In this document: piece after piece, positions 1 to 10,500 of the stretch
How positions within the stretch are numbered: position 1 is the stretch's first letter
Layout: each line of letters opens with the position of its first letter
Assembly: GCA_003222845.1 (NCBI GenBank)
Contig: QHXG01000244.1
Coordinates: forward strand, 1 to 34,000
Direction: 5' to 3'
From: Acidobacteriota bacterium
GTDB taxonomy: Bacteria; Acidobacteriota; Blastocatellia; Pyrinomonadales; Pyrinomonadaceae
DNA: 34,000 nt
Notes under the pieces: generated by a model
Told to the model about the DNA's origin: nothing
Databases searched by the model: none
What the model saw: only the letters and a program-made list of their open reading frames with translations
Position numbers and translations under genes: made by a program

Positions 1-18
1 AGCCTCCTTCAGGAGGCT
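1..18. repeat. Short perfect hairpin AGCCTCC-TTCA-GGAGGCT
   Basis: 7-bp perfect inverted repeat with a 4-nt loop, read directly; continuation to the left is outside the window. Confidence 0.6.
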
Positions 19-126
19 TCCAGCGACTAGGAGAACTGAGATGTCCCACGTATTCATCAACTCTATTATCACTTCACATGGGCGACACATTCGCGGGAGC
101 CATTAGTTGATCGAGAATTCCGTTTT

Positions 127-146
127 CCCAGGCGTAAACGCCTGGG
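127..146. repeat. Palindromic hairpin CCCAGGCG-TAAA-CGCCTGGG just downstream of the permease stop
   Basis: 8-bp perfect stem, 4-nt loop; 16 nt past the end of the minus-strand ORF 162..1502. Could be terminator or REP-like. Confidence 0.65.
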
Positions 147-161
147 CAGTGGAAAAGAAGA

Positions 162-1502
162 TCACTTTTCATTACGATTCTTTGCTGGCTGGAGACTGTA
201 CCGCACGAATCGGTAGGTCAGATAGATTAACAAACCTACGGTCGCGGCAATTGCAGCCTGAATCGCCTCCCGCAGAGTGCTGTTCGCCAAGAGCCAGACC
301 GAAAGAGCAAGCGCCGCAACTGCGATTACTGGTCCACCGCGAACTTTGAAAATAGCCGCCGGCACGCTCCCTTTCCGTCGCAAAACCGGCAACGCCGCAC
401 AGGTCACCGCATAAGTAACCAGCCGCGCGATGGCGCTGATCGTTAGCGCCGCCACGAACGAACTCTTGAGAGTTACCACCAGCATCACTGCAGCGGTAAT
501 CACGATCGAAATATGAGGAGTAAAGAATCTTCGGTTAACCTGAGCGAGAAACGAAGGCAACTGTTTTCTTTCGGCGATCGCAAAAGGGATGCGCGAGCCT
601 GAAAGCACCAGGATGTTCAGATTGCCGGCAATAGAGATCATCGCGCCGGCGGAGATGAGCACGCCCCCGGCCGTGCCCATGAATCTCTGGCCTGCATCAG
701 CCAGCGGCTTCGTCGATTTTGCCAACTCCGGCAACGTGCCGATGCATACCACCTGAATCAAAATGTAAGTGCCGGCGACCACCGCCGTGGCAATCAGCAG
801 AGCCCGTGGCAGATGCTTTTGCGGATCGCGAATCTCGCCCGCGGGAATCGTGGCCATCTCAAATCCGGTGAAGGCGTAAAGCAGCAACAGCACCGATTGC
901 GAGAAGGCGCCGGTTGCCGGACGCGCACCCAAAGCAAACGCATGCGGATTAAGAAAGAAAAGGCCAACCGCAACAAAAGCGAGCATCGGCAGGAGCTTGC
1001 CGATGGTGAATAAGTCGCTGGCAATTGCCGCTTGTCGCACCCCTATAACGTTGACTGCGGTAAGCACCAGCACGACCAGGACAATCATAATCGCGCGCGG
1101 AACCGCGTTGTTAGCTGCCGGCCAGAAATAAGCGAGGTAACTGACCATCAAGTTACAATTCGCCGCGAATGCCGTCAGACGCGCCAACCAGCTTAGCCAG
1201 CCAACCTCGAATGCGATAGTTGGACCAAAGGCCGCGCGCGCGTAAGTGTAAGGGCCGCCGGTTTCGTCAAAGCGGCTACCCACCTCCGCGAAGCAAAGGA
1301 TGATCAGCAGCACGACAAACGCGCAGGCGACGAAAGCAATCAAACTGTACGAGCCAATCAGCGAATAAGTCTTGGCAGGTAAGCCGAAAATGCCGGCGCC
1401 GATGATGCCATTGATAGCGACGGCGACCAGGTCCCACTTTCGTATGCCACGCAGCAGGCCTTCTTCCGAAGTTTTTTGCATTCCGTCTTGAGATTGAATC
1501 AC
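162..1502 (-). CDS. APC-superfamily amino acid permease
   Basis: 446 aa polytopic protein; N-terminal 'VAVAINGIIGAGIFGLPAK' is typical of APC transporters (TM1 glycine-rich motif). Confidence 0.9.
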   Translation of the reverse strand: MIQSQDGMQKTSEEGLLRGIRKWDLVAVAINGIIGAGIFGLPAKTYSLIGSYSLIAFVACAFVVLLIILCFAEVGSRFDETGGPYTYARAAFGPTIAFEVGWLSWLARLTAFAANCNLMVSYLAYFWPAANNAVPRAIMIVLVVLVLTAVNVIGVRQAAIASDLFTIGKLLPMLAFVAVGLFFLNPHAFALGARPATGAFSQSVLLLLYAFTGFEMATIPAGEIRDPQKHLPRALLIATAVVAGTYILIQVVCIGTLPELAKSTKPLADAGQRFMGTAGGVLISAGAMISIAGNLNILVLSGSRIPFAIAERKQLPSFLAQVNRRFFTPHISIVITAAVMLVVTLKSSFVAALTISAIARLVTYAVTCAALPVLRRKGSVPAAIFKVRGGPVIAVAALALSVWLLANSTLREAIQAAIAATVGLLIYLTYRFVRYSLQPAKNRNEK

Positions 1503-1610
1503 CGGACTAGCGGTTCTTGCAGTTCGTCACCTCAACATTGAGCGGCCATACGCAAGTGCCATTGGGCACGAAATATTCATAGCCACAAGCTCCATTTGAT
1601 TTCCCTTCGA

Positions 1611-1697
1611 GCCCGTTTACGGGCGACAGAAAACATGGCGCTCCTGAAATCTCTTCGTTGGACCTTAGTTCTATAAATATTCCGCCGCTACGCGGCT
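1611..1697. repeat. Pair of REP-like hairpins with different tails (GCCCG-TTTA-CGGGC-GACAGA; CTATAAATATT..GCCGC-TAC-GCGGC)
   Basis: Hairpins at 1611-1624 and 1684-1696; the tails match tails of other hairpins in the window (see findings). Confidence 0.7.
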
Positions 1698-1715
1698 GGG
1701 ACAAAGGCGAAATGC

Positions 1716-4700
1716 TTAGTTAGCCGTGGTACCGCGATCTGCGCTTTCTTCCGCTCCGTCTAATACTTCCTTGACAGCGGCAGAATTGAGGAAGGTTTGG
1801 CGCAGTGTGTCATCATCGGTATTGTCGGCGATTGATTTCACGATTGCGGCTGCATGAGAAAACGCCTCGCGCGCAGATGATGTGTCACCCAATTGCGAGC
1901 GTAGCCTACCAAGCGCGGCATGAGTTTTCCACGCCACCAGCGGCGCGGGATACTCACGCAGCACTTCCAGTGCAATGTTGAGTTCCGCTTCTGCTTCGGC
2001 TCGGTCATCGCAAGCCATTGTGATTTCCGCGAGCAGCTTGTGGGCGACGGCCATGTATTTCCGGGCCTCATAATGCGTGGCCACGTCGAGCAGACGGTTG
2101 GCATACTCTCTGGCTTGAGCGAGATCGCCCTGGGCCAGCCAATGTTCGCACGTTCCCGCCTGAAGACGAATGTTGTAGCGCCAGCGAAACCAGGCATCGC
2201 GCTCGAAAATTGATTCGGCTTCGTGGAACCTCAAGAGAGTTTCTTCGCTCTTGCCTGTGTGATCGAAATCTATGCCGAGGTTTATCAGTGAATTCGCTTC
2301 CGCCTCCAGCACATGATGTTCCCGGCCTACTTCGAGGCCTTGTTGGTCGTATTGAACCGCGTGCTCGAAATCCTGTAGTTCGCGATGAATCCAGCCGATA
2401 CAGTTCGGCAGCCGCGGATACCAGAAACGATCGCCATTGCGCTGGGCCATGTTAATTCCTTCGTTCAGCGTCTTAAGGGCTTCCGAGATACGACCCAGAT
2501 TCCCCCGAGTTAAGCCGAGCGCGAAGAGCGATAGCAGCACGAGAAATCCGTCTCGCATTGCGGCGGCTAGTCTGTTGGCTTCGACCAAAACTTTTTCCGC
2601 AGTCTCGTACTCCGTTTGAAAGAAATGAAGTAAGCCACGCCAACCTAAGCCGCTGACCAACACTGGCTGGTGATCAATCGACCTGGCGATCTGGATAGCT
2701 TCATCGAGGGTCGCTTGAGCTTCCGCCAACTCGCCATAACAAATATGCTTCAGTCCGATAAGCTGCATGGTCTCCACCCGCAGCGATTCGCTCTGGGCGC
2801 GCTCGGCCACGGCCAGGGCTTCTTCGGCGCGCTCGGCCATTTCTGTCAGTCGATGACCATAAAAAAGAGTCAGAGTCAGCGCGTTGAGCGCCGCAGACTC
2901 CATCGCCGGATCATGCATGGCCTGCGCCTGCTGCAGCATGGAACCATAGTCCTCGACTGCCTCATTGAACCGGCTCAGAGCGAGGTTAACTCCCCCGCGC
3001 TTTTGAAAGACGGTCAACTTCTTTTTCGTCTGGTCCTCAGCCGCGAGCTTTTCCACGAGTTCCAGCGCGCGACTGTAATGCTTCTCAGCCTCGTCGTTGG
3101 CGTAGAGCTGAGCCGCGTTGTCTCCTGCCTGGACGAGGTATTCGGTGGCCCGCTCGAAGTCCCGTCCGCGCTCGAAGTGCATAGCGAGCTGGGCGGCGAT
3201 CCGCGGCGCCTGCTTGCCGTAATGCTGGAGCAACTCCTCTCCTGCCTGCCGATGAAGCAGGATGCGCCGCTTGCTCACCAGATCTCCATAAAGCACGTTT
3301 TGATAGAGCGCGTGCGCAAAACGATATCGCGTGGCCAAAGCACCATCGGGCAACTCTTCTTCCTCGCGCGTTTCAATCAGCCGGGTGATCTTGTCCAGTC
3401 GATCAAGCTGCTCCTCCAGATCCAGTTCATCCATGCCGAGCAGTCTGGCAAGAACTGTCGAAGTAAACTCCTCGCCTTCAATGCTGGCGTACTGAAGCGC
3501 GCGCCGGTCTTGTTCGGCGAGGGCCTCGATCTTCTTACGGATCATGCTGCGCACGCTTTCCGGCATCTCCAGATCCATTTCCGAAATGGGGCGCATTAAC
3601 GTCCAGTGCTCATTTGCTTTGGCAATATCACCGCGCTCACTTAGAAACTGGACCAAACTAGTGGCAAATAAGGGATGCCCTTCGGTCTTGCGCTGAATGA
3701 GTGCGGGAAGCTCGCGGGGAAAATCATTCGGCGAGAAGCGCAGATCGAGATAACTGGCCACGTGTTCGTAACTCAGCGAACCAAGTGCAATCTCTTCACA
3801 TAGCTTGTGCGACTGCATTTCCAGCTTGTAGCTTTTGAGTGGATGACCGCTGCGCTCAACATCCTCCGGACGGAATGTGCCGATCACTAAGAGACGTTGT
3901 GTGCCCACGCGTTGGCAGAGATGGCGCAGCAGGTCGATGCTCGAGGGATCGGCCCAGTGAATATCTTCAAGCAGTATTACCAAAGGATTATTCGCTGCCA
4001 ACGTTCCGAGAGCATCACCCATTTCGCGCAGCATTCGTTCCTTGGTGGCGCCGATTGTCTCGCGCTGCAAACTCTCCAACGATCCGGTTGAAACAAACGC
4101 GGCGGGAAGTTGTAAACACCAGGTCGGCGCATACGTCCTCAGTATGGCTGCCACTCGCTCGCGACCGGGACCAGCAAGCAAAGCTCCGACGGCATCAAGG
4201 AACGGCAGGTAAGCTTCGCCGGTACCATATTGCTCTACACAGCGTCCGCGACTTACGAGCAGGCCGGGATACTGCTGCCGAGCACGGCGCATAAATTCAT
4301 CGGACAGTGAACTCTTTCCAATTCCCGGTTCGCCGGTAATGAAAACGACCCGGCCGGACCCTCCGATTGTTTGCTGCAAGAGTCCGGCAAGCTTCCTGAT
4401 TTCGGGCTCGCGACCTACGAACTCTTCCGGCTCGGCTTCAGCTTGAGTTGCTTCCACTCCCAGGGCGAAGCCCGCGAGGCTATCGGTCGACACGCCACGC
4501 AAAACTCTCAGAGATTCGGCCAGCTCAGACGGCGACGAATATCGTCGTTCTCTATCCTTTGCCAGTGCCCGTTCTACGATCAAATCAAACTCTAAGGGCA
4601 GACCCGGCCTAACAGCACTCGGCGGTGTTGGATTAACAGTAGCGATGCTGTGCATTATTGAAAGCAAACTAGCTCCCGTGAATGGCAACCGACCCGTCGC

Positions 4701-5351
4701 CGCTTCGTAAAGCACCACGCCCAGAGAGTAAATGTCCGTGCGGGGATCCAAGGGCTCGCCGCGCGTCTGCTCGGGCGACATGTAAGATATCGTTCCCACA
4801 ACCTGGCCGGCATCAGTCAAATCTGCAACCATGGTCGCCGCTTCTTTATCGATTTCGCTGGGAAGAGTCTGAACAATCTTGGCGAGGCCGAAGTCAAGTA
4901 CTTTGACCTGTCCGCGCGGGCCAATCAGGATGTTTGCGGGCTTAATGTCGCGATGGATCAAATTGATGTTATGTGCGGCAGCGAGCGCTTCACACACTTG
5001 GGAGCCCAGATCGAGGACCTGCAAAAGGTCTAGAGGACCGCGATCCAGTCTACCCCTCAGCGACTCACCTCCAATGTACTCAGAGACGATGAAGTCGAGC
5101 CCATCGCTTTCTTCAATCGCATGAATCGTAATGATGTTCGGATGATTCAGCGCTGAGGCCGAACGCGCCTCGCGCAGAAAGCGCTGTCTGGCCTTCTCGT
5201 CAGTGGGACCGCCGGGAGGCAGAAGCTTGATCGCCACCTGCCGGCCTAACTTTAAATCCTCAGCCTTGTAAACCTCGCCCATCGCACCCTGGCCAATCTT
5301 TTCAAGAATCCTATAGTGTGCGAGCGTCTGTCCGGTGTGCAGCGAACTCAT
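1716..5351 (-). CDS. Ser/Thr protein kinase fused to AAA ATPase and TPR repeats
   Basis: Kinase motifs HRDIKPAN, DFG, SPEQ; Walker A 'GEPGIGKSSL'; 'LLEDIHWAD' Walker B-like; long C-terminal TPR region. Confidence 0.93.
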   Translation of the reverse strand: MSSLHTGQTLAHYRILEKIGQGAMGEVYKAEDLKLGRQVAIKLLPPGGPTDEKARQRFLREARSASALNHPNIITIHAIEESDGLDFIVSEYIGGESLRGRLDRGPLDLLQVLDLGSQVCEALAAAHNINLIHRDIKPANILIGPRGQVKVLDFGLAKIVQTLPSEIDKEAATMVADLTDAGQVVGTISYMSPEQTRGEPLDPRTDIYSLGVVLYEAATGRLPFTGASLLSIMHSIATVNPTPPSAVRPGLPLEFDLIVERALAKDRERRYSSPSELAESLRVLRGVSTDSLAGFALGVEATQAEAEPEEFVGREPEIRKLAGLLQQTIGGSGRVVFITGEPGIGKSSLSDEFMRRARQQYPGLLVSRGRCVEQYGTGEAYLPFLDAVGALLAGPGRERVAAILRTYAPTWCLQLPAAFVSTGSLESLQRETIGATKERMLREMGDALGTLAANNPLVILLEDIHWADPSSIDLLRHLCQRVGTQRLLVIGTFRPEDVERSGHPLKSYKLEMQSHKLCEEIALGSLSYEHVASYLDLRFSPNDFPRELPALIQRKTEGHPLFATSLVQFLSERGDIAKANEHWTLMRPISEMDLEMPESVRSMIRKKIEALAEQDRRALQYASIEGEEFTSTVLARLLGMDELDLEEQLDRLDKITRLIETREEEELPDGALATRYRFAHALYQNVLYGDLVSKRRILLHRQAGEELLQHYGKQAPRIAAQLAMHFERGRDFERATEYLVQAGDNAAQLYANDEAEKHYSRALELVEKLAAEDQTKKKLTVFQKRGGVNLALSRFNEAVEDYGSMLQQAQAMHDPAMESAALNALTLTLFYGHRLTEMAERAEEALAVAERAQSESLRVETMQLIGLKHICYGELAEAQATLDEAIQIARSIDHQPVLVSGLGWRGLLHFFQTEYETAEKVLVEANRLAAAMRDGFLVLLSLFALGLTRGNLGRISEALKTLNEGINMAQRNGDRFWYPRLPNCIGWIHRELQDFEHAVQYDQQGLEVGREHHVLEAEANSLINLGIDFDHTGKSEETLLRFHEAESIFERDAWFRWRYNIRLQAGTCEHWLAQGDLAQAREYANRLLDVATHYEARKYMAVAHKLLAEITMACDDRAEAEAELNIALEVLREYPAPLVAWKTHAALGRLRSQLGDTSSAREAFSHAAAIVKSIADNTDDDTLRQTFLNSAAVKEVLDGAEESADRGTTAN

Positions 5352-5460
5352 GGCAATGCCTCGTTAGATCGAAGTGGAGGACAAATGGTAACTGGACGCA
5401 GCGAAATAATAGACTTCTCATAACGCAACATCAAGCTTTTTTCAAGACTTTAATAGCGGA

Positions 5461-6999
5461 TCAGTTCAGCGCTTCGCGGGCAACTTCCTTGTCGTCGAAA
5501 TGAAATACCTCGCGGCCGATGATTTGATAATCCTCATGCCCTTTGCCGGCGATTAGAACCAGGTCGTCAGGGTGCGCCTGGGCGATGGCGTGATGGATTG
5601 CTTTGCGGCGATCGGCGATCTTTTCGTAAGGCTTTCCGGTTTTCTGAATCCCCCCTTCGGCGTCGGCGAGAATCTGATTTGGATCTTCAGTGCGCGGATT
5701 GTCGGAAGTAAGAATAACAACGTCGCTCAACGAACCTGCTGCCTCACCCATCGGCGCGCGCTTCGAGCGATCGCGATCGCCACCACAACCAAAGACAGTA
5801 ATGATTCTTCCTTTGGTTACATCGCGCGCCGTGCGCAATACGTTCAGTAGCGCGTCATCGCTGTGCGCGTAATCAACAACTACTGCGAAATCACCATCGT
5901 GAGGCACGCGCTCAAATCGTCCTGGCGCGCCAGTGCACTTCTCCAATGCCTTAGTTATCACGTCCAGGCTGTAACCGAGCGCCAATCCGCTCGCCACGGC
6001 TGCCAGCGTGTTGTAAACGTGAGGTGGGCCAACCAGCGGTGAATGAAACTCGATCTCGCCGACGGGCGTGTGCAAGCGAAAACGCAGACCGGCCAGAGAG
6101 AATTCAAGGTCGCGGGCCGTGATGTCGGCATCTGATTTCACGGCATAACGAACTACGTGCAGTCCTTCGTTCTTAAGACGATCCGCAAGCTCAACTCCGT
6201 GCGGATCGTCAACATTGATGACTGAAGTTTTCGGTCGCGATCCCAGGCGACCATCGAACAAACGCTGCTTGGCATACCAGTAGTTCTCCATCGTCTTGTG
6301 ATAGTCGAGATGGTCGCGCGTGAGATTCGTGAACACGGCCACCCCGTACTCCAACTCATCGCACCGATGAAAATCCATCGCCTGCGAGGAGCATTCCATT
6401 ACGGCCGTCTGGCAACCGATCTCGACGGCTTGGCGCAACAGACGCTGCATATCAGTCGCCTCCGGCGTCGTGCGGCCGGCCTTATTGCGTTCGTTGCCGA
6501 GTCGATATTCCACTGTTCCGGTCATGGCAACCGGTTCGCCGGCTGCCTCGGGAATCGAAGCGACGAGATAAGCAGTTGTAGTCTTGCCGTTAGTTCCGGT
6601 GATACCGACCAGATTCAACTCACGCGCAGGATGATGATGGACTTCGGCGGCGGCCAGGGCCATCGCGCGGCGAACATTCTCCACTTGAATCCAGGCGCCA
6701 GTAAAATTTGCCGGTCTTTCGAGTTCTGAGATGACGCCGGCCGCGCCCTGTTGCATCACTTGAGGAATGAACTTGTGCGCGTCAAACAATTCGCCGCGGA
6801 CGGCGACGAATAGACTTCCTTCGCGTGCCTGTCGCGAATCATGAGAAACATCGACGACCGGGGCATTTGCTTCTCCCGTTAGCACTCCGCCAGTAACCCG
6901 TGCAATCTCAGCGAGCGTCACCCGTTGTTGTGCTTTCGTTTCCACCTTTGTGGCAGTCTGCCAGACCTCCCGCCGTTTGGCGAAATCGAAAATGAGCAT
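5461..6999 (-). CDS. murE: UDP-N-acetylmuramoyl-tripeptide ligase MurE (meso-DAP type signature DNPR)
   Basis: 'GITGTNGKTTT' ATP-binding motif, 'NLTRDHLDYH', 'TSDNPRTEDP', 'GKGHEDYQ'. Confidence 0.95.
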   Translation of the reverse strand: MLIFDFAKRREVWQTATKVETKAQQRVTLAEIARVTGGVLTGEANAPVVDVSHDSRQAREGSLFVAVRGELFDAHKFIPQVMQQGAAGVISELERPANFTGAWIQVENVRRAMALAAAEVHHHPARELNLVGITGTNGKTTTAYLVASIPEAAGEPVAMTGTVEYRLGNERNKAGRTTPEATDMQRLLRQAVEIGCQTAVMECSSQAMDFHRCDELEYGVAVFTNLTRDHLDYHKTMENYWYAKQRLFDGRLGSRPKTSVINVDDPHGVELADRLKNEGLHVVRYAVKSDADITARDLEFSLAGLRFRLHTPVGEIEFHSPLVGPPHVYNTLAAVASGLALGYSLDVITKALEKCTGAPGRFERVPHDGDFAVVVDYAHSDDALLNVLRTARDVTKGRIITVFGCGGDRDRSKRAPMGEAAGSLSDVVILTSDNPRTEDPNQILADAEGGIQKTGKPYEKIADRRKAIHHAIAQAHPDDLVLIAGKGHEDYQIIGREVFHFDDKEVAREALN

Positions 7000-7060
7000 T
7001 CGACGGCGTCGTCGCGACTATGGCTTCGCAGCGTCGCCGTCGTAGTTGTGACTCGCGCAG

Positions 7061-7390
7061 CTATTTGTAAGTGATATGAATTTCCGCTTTGGGGTCAATT
7101 GCACTGGCGCCGCCACAATGGTTTGGATCGGAGCTGTCGTACAGAGTGGTGTTACCCGAGAGCACCCAAACCCTGGTTATGTGGGCGGCACTCTTCTTGT
7201 GTTTGTACTTGCCGTATTGGTCGTGAACCCCGAGACAGTCGATTCCGTGATTCGTCCCGCATTGAATCTCCAACGAGCCACCCTTGATGATGATGTCGTC
7301 GCCGGGGACTTGTGGTGGCCGGCTCGCAAGCGTGAAGGCGGCGAGGGCCAGCACGCAACTAGCCGCAATTGGAATTAGTAACCTACGCAT
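7061..7390 (-). CDS. Small exported protein of unknown function
   Basis: ORF track starts at 7462, but the internal ATG at 7390 begins 'MRRLLIPIAASCVLALAAFTLAS' (signal peptide) and is preceded on the minus strand by an AAGGAG Shine-Dalgarno (aaaattaaggagaaaaaca-ATG). Confidence 0.75.
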   Translation of the reverse strand: MRRLLIPIAASCVLALAAFTLASRPPQVPGDDIIIKGGSLEIQCGTNHGIDCLGVHDQYGKYKHKKSAAHITRVWVLSGNTTLYDSSDPNHCGGASAIDPKAEIHITYK

Positions 7391-7513
7391 TGTTTTTCTC
7401 CTTAATTTTAGGGGGTCAAGAACTGTCGCGAGACGGAAAGAACCCGCGCCCGCGCGAAACATGCCTCATAAAAAAACAAGTATCATCCAATCAACTGGAT
7501 TAGATTTGAGAGA

Positions 7514-10500
7514 TCACTTCGCTGAATGTGTTACCCCGTCAAGCTGTTTTCGCAACCGCTGAATGTCCGGACGATTGAGGAAGGCGCCATAGTTGTCCTT
7601 GCCCCAACGCGGTTCAAGTTTGGCCAGCAAATCGTTTGCTCGCAGAGCATACTCTTGTGCCTTGGTTTTGTCGCCTAACTTTTCACTAGCCACGGCTGCG
7701 TTTGCCAGGGCGCGCCATTCCGACGCCTGCTGACCAAGCCGGGCAAACACTTCCTGCGCCTGCAACGCGTTAGCGGATGCACCTTGAAAATCGCCAGCGA
7801 GGAGCATCGCCTCGGCGAGCGCAAGTTGTGCCTTGGCCGATTGCCATGAATCGTTTAGTTGCTTAGCCAGATCAAGGGCCTGCGCGCATTTTCCCTTGCC
7901 GGCCGCGGCGGCTCCCCCGTATGCCATAGCCAAACCCAAAATGCGCGTCGCGTTCATCTGGGTTTCGGGAAAATCGGCGCCGACCGTCGCCAACAACTTC
8001 TCCGCCTTACCCCTGGCGTCCGCGAAGTGCTCCTGACTCAAGTCGATCTCAGCAGCAATCAGCTTGCTTTCCAGCGACAAACGCTTGATTTCACCGCCCG
8101 GTTTGTCAGCGATGGCCACCGCCCGATTGAGCGGCTCTGCGACTTCACCGAAGCGGCCCAAACGGCCCAGCACGTAGGCACGCTCGAGCAGGTTGTAACC
8201 TATGCTGCGCTGAATACCAAGCGAGTTGTAAATCACGTCTGCCTGCGCAAGATGATCGAGCGCCTCGGCAAATTTCTCTTCTCGCGCCAGTGTCGAGCCG
8301 AGTTCCGCGTGGCCGAGCGCGATTTGCGATTGGTCATTCGATTCCTGACCCATCTTCAACAACCGCTCCTGGGCAGCTTCCGCGGCCGAATAATCGCCTT
8401 TCCGAATATTTGCGCGCGCCAGCAAAGCCAGACAGGAAGAGGTTTCGGATCGATAACCGCCTTGCTGGTAAAAATTGAGCGCGGACTGGATATACTGAAC
8501 AGCCTCTTCCGGGTTCTTTTGGTGCAAACGCAAATTCGCCAACGAGACCCGGACTCTCGCTTCGTTGCTTCTGGCCTTGTTCCTTTGCGCTGATTCAAAA
8601 GCCTGCCCCAGGTACTTCTCTGCCTCCGTGTATTCGCCTTTGATCAAAAATGCGTTGCCGAGATCGATCAAGGCCTGGGTGCTGACGTTCTCCATGCCAT
8701 TCTTCTGGGCCAGGTCAACAGCTTCGCGAGCATATTCAGTTGCGCGAGCCATTTCGCCCATGTCAGCGGTCAGGCTACTCAATTGCCGGAGCGCTTTGAC
8801 CTCTTGCCCCTTGATGTCATTGACCCGCGCCAGACTCAGAGCTTGTTCCAGGCGCACCTTGGCATCCGCCAGCTTGCCGAGTTGGTTGAACAACGCACCG
8901 CGCTGGTAGTTGACTTCCGTTCGTCCCTCAAGATTACCCATTGCCTGATAGATCGCTTCAGCTTTATCGAACGAGTTGGACGCGTTCAGCAAATCTTTTT
9001 GTCGCCCATACAGAATACCCAGGCGCAAAAATGCTGTCGCATATTGTGGATTTCGGTTCGCCGCTTCTGTATAGACTTCGATCGCCTTCTTCAGGTCTTC
9101 GTTCTTCTCGTAAGCGCGTCCAAGATCGACCAGGACGCTCGGCTTCTCAGCGTCGGACGATTGTTTTGCGAGTGCGGCATAAGATTCGATCGCTGCCGGG
9201 AAGTCGTGACGCACCGTGGCTGAAATTGCGTCAACATAAAGCGCGTCGGCTGTTGGCAGCAGCGAGCGATCGCTGGCCAGCGACGTTACGCGGAGCAATT
9301 CATCCTTTGCTCTGTCTGCATAGTCCAACTCGATCAAGCTTTCCGCCAACCGCGCATGCGCCAGAACATACCTGTCGTCAATCGCAATTGCGCGCTCGAG
9401 CGCTTTGCTCGCTTGATAAAAGGCGCCATCGCGCACCGCGTTGGTTCCGACGTCGTACCAGTGCTGAGCTTCCGCGCCGGGAACGTGCAACCTCGGACGC
9501 CACCATCGCCAAACAATCGCCGTTGCCACGATGACGGCCACGACACCGACCAGGATGTACCAAACAGGCACGCGTGGTCGGACCAGCATCCGCGAGAGAT
9601 TTGTGAAGGTCGTCTGGCGAACTGAGGACGTAATCGATCTTGGGTGGATTAGCGTAATTCCCAGGTCGTCCTGCAAGGCGTCACGAACCGCGCGCAGATC
9701 AGCTATGAGGTCGTCGGTAGATTGATATCTGTTGGCGGGGTCCTTCGCCAACGTCTTAAGAATGATGGAATCCAGTTCCGGCGGCAGCGCGGGATTAATC
9801 TTCGACGGAGGCGGAGGCTCAACATGAATAACATTTGCAGCGATCTCAATCAGGCTCGTTCCGGGAAATGCCGGTTGGCCGGTAACACACTCATAGAACA
9901 CGCCGCCAAGCCCGAACAGATCGCTGCGTGCGTCAACCTGGCCGCCCATAGCCTGCTCGGGTGAAAGATACGCCGGCGTACCAACCATAGCACCGCTGCG
10001 CGTCTGCATAGCCAACAGCGTACGCGCTTCGGGCTCGGATGCGTGAATCTGATCATCGTTGAGTTGTTTGGCAAGGCCGAAGTCCAGCACCTTCACCTGG
10101 CCGCCCTCGTTGATCATGATGTTCGTCGGCTTGATGTCGCGATGAACAATCCCACGCGCGTGAGCCTCTTGTAGGGCCAACGCGACCGCTTCGATGATCT
10201 CCAACACTCGCTCCACTGTCATTTGACCTTTGCGCATCATTCTGCTGAGCGTGTGGCCCCGGATCAGTTCCATGACCAGAAAAGGGCGTCCCTCGCTGGT
10301 CTCGCCATAGTCGTACACCGTAGCAATGTGCGGGTTGCTCAACTCGGAAACAGCCCGTGCCTCGCGCAAAAAACGCGCGCGATAATCGCGTTCGTTTGAT
10401 TCCAGCATCGGAAACTTGATCGCCACGCGTCGGCCCAGGCTCGTATCCTCAGCCAGGTAGACTTCGCCCATGCCTCCCTTTGCGAGGCGGTCGAGAATAC

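Noticed and set aside
1507-1704. 65-aa minus-strand ORF between the permease and the kinase
   Set aside because: Mostly a translation of the REP-like hairpins (MSQPRSGGIFIELRS.., CFLSPVNGLEG); unlikely to be a real gene.
2670-3599. 309-aa plus-strand ORF opposite the kinase-AAA-TPR gene
   Set aside because: Antisense shadow ORF over a strongly supported coding region; composition shows no domain signature.
7859-8593. 244-aa plus-strand ORF opposite the second kinase
   Set aside because: Antisense to the TPR region, no recognisable domain.
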